A DNA stretch of 64,000 nt from Streptomyces zagrosensis (GTDB lineage: Bacteria; Actinomycetota; Actinomycetes; Streptomycetales; Streptomycetaceae), in contig NZ_JACHJL010000008.1 in the NCBI RefSeq assembly GCF_014203645.1, forward strand, positions 124,001 through 188,000. Direction: 5' to 3'. A program made the position numbers and the translations under genes. A model generated the notes under the pieces. It had not been told where the DNA came from. It worked only from the letters and a program-made list of their open reading frames with translations, and searched no databases. Below are positions 61,750 to 64,000 of the stretch, in pieces; position 1 is the first letter of the stretch, and each line of letters begins with the position of its first letter.

Positions 61750-62664
61750 TCACTCCCCCGGCGCCGTAACCTCCGCAGCGGTGGGGAAGGACTGCTGGGC
61801 CCCCGGTCTGGTGACGGCCACCGCGCCGACCCGGACGGCGAACCGTACGGCTGACTCCAGGTCGTCTCCCACGCCGAGCCGCCAGGCCAGTGCGCCGGTG
61901 AACGCGTCGCCTGCGCCCGTGGTGTCCACCGCATCGACCGGCTCGCTGGGGATGTGGACGTGGCCGCGCCGGTCGGCGACCAGGGCGCCCGCCGCGCCCA
62001 GCGTGATGACCACCGAGCGCGAGCCGCGCGCGAGCAGGGCCGTCGCCCATGCCGCCGGGTCGGCGTCCTCGCTGGCGGGGTGATCGGCCAGCAGGTAGCG
62101 CGCCTCGTGCTCGTTGGCCACGAGTGGGTCGCAGGCCGCCAGTACATCGGATGGCAGCAGCGCGGGCGGCGAGGGGTTGAGCACCACGCGGGTGCCGGGG
62201 CCCACAGCCCGTACCGTCGCCGCGACCGTTTCCAGCGGGATCTCCAACTGGAGCGAGACCACCGTGGCCGCGGCCAGCAGTGCCGAAGCCGCGTGGATGT
62301 CGCCTGGGGTGAGCCGGGCGTTGGCGCCGGGCGAGACGACGATGCTGTTGTCACCCGAGGGGTCCACGGTGATCAGCGCCACCCCCGTGGGTGCCCCGCC
62401 CACCAGTACGCCGACCGTATCGACGCCCGCCGCGCGCTGCGTATCGAGCAGCAGCCGGCCGTGCGCGTCGTCACCGATCCGCGCGAGGAGCGCCGTACGG
62501 GCGCCAAGGCGCGCGGCGGCCACGGCCTGGTTGCCGCCCTTGCCGCCCGGATGGGTGACCAGGTCGGAGCCGAGCACCGTCTCGCCTGCCGCCGGTCGTC
62601 GCTGTACGCCAATGACCAGGTCGGCGTTGGCCGACCCGACGACCAGCAGGTCATAGCCCTCCAT
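61750..62664 (-). CDS. rbsK: Ribokinase
   Basis: 304 residues from the ATG at 62664, behind GAAAGGACG. The PfkB/ribokinase fold is marked by VVGSANADLVIGV, the substrate loop HPGGKGGNQAVAAARLG and DAVDTTGAGDAFTGALAWRL with the catalytic Asp in GAGD. The residues match ribokinase better than fructokinase or adenosine kinase. It phosphorylates imported D-ribose. The gene lies downstream of the ribose transporter fusion on the same strand, 172 bases away, so it is probably in the rbs operon. Confidence 0.92.
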   Translation of the reverse strand: MEGYDLLVVGSANADLVIGVQRRPAAGETVLGSDLVTHPGGKGGNQAVAAARLGARTALLARIGDDAHGRLLLDTQRAAGVDTVGVLVGGAPTGVALITVDPSGDNSIVVSPGANARLTPGDIHAASALLAAATVVSLQLEIPLETVAATVRAVGPGTRVVLNPSPPALLPSDVLAACDPLVANEHEARYLLADHPASEDADPAAWATALLARGSRSVVITLGAAGALVADRRGHVHIPSEPVDAVDTTGAGDAFTGALAWRLGVGDDLESAVRFAVRVGAVAVTRPGAQQSFPTAAEVTAPGE

Positions 62665-62714
62665 GAAACACGTCCTTTCCGCCCGCACGGGCCCTCGCTG
62701 TCGCCTCTTGTCGG

Positions 62715-62790
62715 GTCACCGAAGCTGCCAGCTCAATCTGTTGACCACCGCAGCTGTCACGTCAATCTGCCAGGTCACCACGCCTGCCGG
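62715..62790. repeat. 29-30 bp tandem repeat between the rbs genes
   Basis: GGTCACC is followed at 29-30 base intervals by GACCACC and GGTCACC, with AGCTG..A..TCAATCTG shared between the first two units. About 2.5 copies lie between rbsK and the transporter gene. Confidence 0.5.
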
Positions 62791-62836
62791 CCCCCGGCCG
62801 TGCCGCGCGCCGGTGGCCGCGGGCCCCTCGTATCGG

Positions 62837-64000
62837 TTACCGGGAGCCTGCGGCAACCACCTTCACCGGCACCTTGACCGTACGACGCGTCGGGTCGCCC
62901 TTGGCGAGTTTGATCGCGTTACGCACCGCAAGCTTGCCGAGTTCCCGCGGCTGTTGGGCGATCGTCGCGGCGAGCGTGCCGTCCTGCACGGCCTTCAAGC
63001 CGTCCGGGGTGCCGTCGAAGCCGATGACCTTGACCGAGGTGCCCGCCTTGCTGCCCAGTGCCTTGGCTGCGCCGAGCGCCATCTCATCGTTTGCCGCGAA
63101 GACGCCGGTCACGTCCGGATGGGCCTGGAGCAAATTAGTGGTGACGTCCAGGCTCTTGGCGCGGTCGAAGTCCGCGGGCTGCTTGCCGACAACCGTGATG
63201 CCGGGGTACGCCGCGAGGCCATCGGCGAACCCTTTGCCGCGTTCCCGGGCGGCGGAGGTGCCTGCCGTGCCCTGGAGCACCAGGATGGTTCCCCGGCCGT
63301 CGAGTTGGCGGGCCAGTTCCTTGGCGGCGAGCCGACCGCCCGCGATGTTGTCGGAGACGACGAGCGTGCCGACGTCGGCGTTGTTGACACCCCGGTCGGC
63401 GGCGACCACCGGAATGCCGGACTTGTTGGCGCCCTTGACCGCGGGGCCGGCGGCGTCGGAGTCCACTGGGTTGACGATGATGGACCCCACCCCCTGACTG
63501 GTGAAGTTCTGCACCTGGTTGGCCTGCTGTGACGCGTCGTTTTGCGCATCGGTCACATTCAGGCGTACGCCCGCGGCCTCGGCCTCCTCCTGCGCGCCCT
63601 TTTTGAGCTCGACGAAGAAGGGGTTGTTCAGGGTCGAGAGGGAAAGGCCGACCTTCGTATCGGAGCCGGACGATCCCGAGCCGCGCAGCACGGCGCCCAG
63701 GACCACCGCCGCCACCACGACGGCGGCCACGCCGAGCCGCAGCGGCGCGCCGCTCCACCAGCGGTGGCCCACGCCCGGGGCACCCGATGCGGCGTTGGAC
63801 GCAGCGGGACCGGCACCCGCGCGGCGGCGCGCGGTGTCCAGGAGGACGGCCAGCGCGATGACCGCACCGATGACCACCTGCTGCCAAAACGAGGACACCT
63901 CAAGGAGGTTGAGCCCATTGCGGAGTGTGGCGAGGATCAGGGCGCCGATCAGCGTGCCGGACGCCTTGCCGACGCCGCCGGCGAGGCTGGCGCCCCCGAT
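62837..64000 (-). CDS. Ribose ABC transporter permease/substrate-binding fusion (5' partial)
   Basis: The minus-strand frame runs to the right edge; 387 residues are visible. The N-terminal visible part (GKASGTLIGALILATLRNGL, VVIGAVIALAVLLDTARR) is the end of an RbsC-type permease. After one further membrane segment (APLRLGVAAVVVAAVVLGAV) comes a complete RbsB-type periplasmic-binding domain: VGLSLSTLNNPFFVELKKGA, VNPVDSDAAGPAVKGANKSG and VVAADRGVNNADVG. In most bacteria RbsC and RbsB are separate; the fusion keeps the binding protein tethered to the permease. It is known in a group of actinomycetes. Confidence 0.85.
   Translation of the reverse strand: MGGASLAGGVGKASGTLIGALILATLRNGLNLLEVSSFWQQVVIGAVIALAVLLDTARRRAGAGPAASNAASGAPGVGHRWWSGAPLRLGVAAVVVAAVVLGAVLRGSGSSGSDTKVGLSLSTLNNPFFVELKKGAQEEAEAAGVRLNVTDAQNDASQQANQVQNFTSQGVGSIIVNPVDSDAAGPAVKGANKSGIPVVAADRGVNNADVGTLVVSDNIAGGRLAAKELARQLDGRGTILVLQGTAGTSAARERGKGFADGLAAYPGITVVGKQPADFDRAKSLDVTTNLLQAHPDVTGVFAANDEMALGAAKALGSKAGTSVKVIGFDGTPDGLKAVQDGTLAATIAQQPRELGKLAVRNAIKLAKGDPTRRTVKVPVKVVAAGSR

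Overview
The window reads as chromosomal DNA of a high-GC filamentous actinomycete, most likely Streptomyces or a close relative. Codon third positions are strongly G/C, GTG and TTG starts are common, a mycothiol-dependent isomerase-type protein and a YCII/ECF42 sigma pair are present, and a tRNA-Pro carries the worn remains of an actinomycete integrative element. Species cannot be fixed from the sequence alone.

Layout. (1) 1-14482, + strand: a tightly packed surface-polysaccharide operon of 13 genes, mostly joined by 4-bp ATGA/GTGA overlaps. It holds a secreted-type beta-helix protein (5' end outside the window), a Wzy-like polymerase/ligase, GT4 and GT2 glycosyltransferases, a sugar C-methyltransferase, a sugar-1-phosphate nucleotidyltransferase, a PIG-L deacetylase, an NAD-dependent epimerase, a DUF4910 peptidase-fold protein, a Wzx-like flippase, a pyruvyl transferase, an RmlC-like epimerase and a GSA-type aminotransferase. 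Together these should make, polymerise and export a glycan with amino, branched deoxy and pyruvylated sugars. (2) 14490-29797: mostly housekeeping or stress genes: PAP2 phosphatase, ArsR repressor, broken TetR, N-formylglutamate amidohydrolase-like protein, secreted PL6-type lyase, guanine deaminase-like enzyme, secreted anchor-C protein, ECF42 sigma factor with its YCII partner and a matching promoter, SDR, phosphoesterase, MDMPI protein, NADP-glutamate dehydrogenase and a DinB protein. (3) 30257-39683: a scarred integration hot spot. Two identical tRNA-Pro(GGG) genes lie in a 185-bp inverted repeat around soxR and a YiaA/YiaB gene. From the second tRNA a 7.4-kb decayed element runs to a 37-bp copy of the tRNA 3' end, with broken integrases at both ends and cargo genes (methyltransferase-like, AraC regulator, alpha/beta hydrolase, two small genes).

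(4) 40063-47645: an AraC-type regulator followed by a TauD-like dioxygenase, a KamA-family radical-SAM/PLP aminomutase with altered substrate motifs, an EamA exporter, an AurF-like di-iron N-oxygenase, an Ldh-family reductase, a class IV aminotransferase and a possible 29-residue coupled ORF. No PKS, NRPS or adenylating enzyme is present. I could not match it to a known pathway. It looks like a compact cluster for a small N-oxygenated or beta-amino-acid-like metabolite and is the best candidate for something undescribed.

(5) 47663-51933, minus strand: GtrA flippase, GtrB/DPM1-type glycosyltransferase and a 941-residue YfhO protein, a complete polyprenyl-phosphate-sugar glycosylation module. 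(6) 52685-64000: MFS exporter with its MarR regulator, a secreted lamin-tail-domain protein, a threonine-synthase-like PLP enzyme divergent from a MerR regulator, an integrase stub, a TetR regulator divergent from an FMN reductase and an aldo/keto reductase, and a ribose operon end (ribokinase plus a permease/substrate-binding fusion cut by the window edge).
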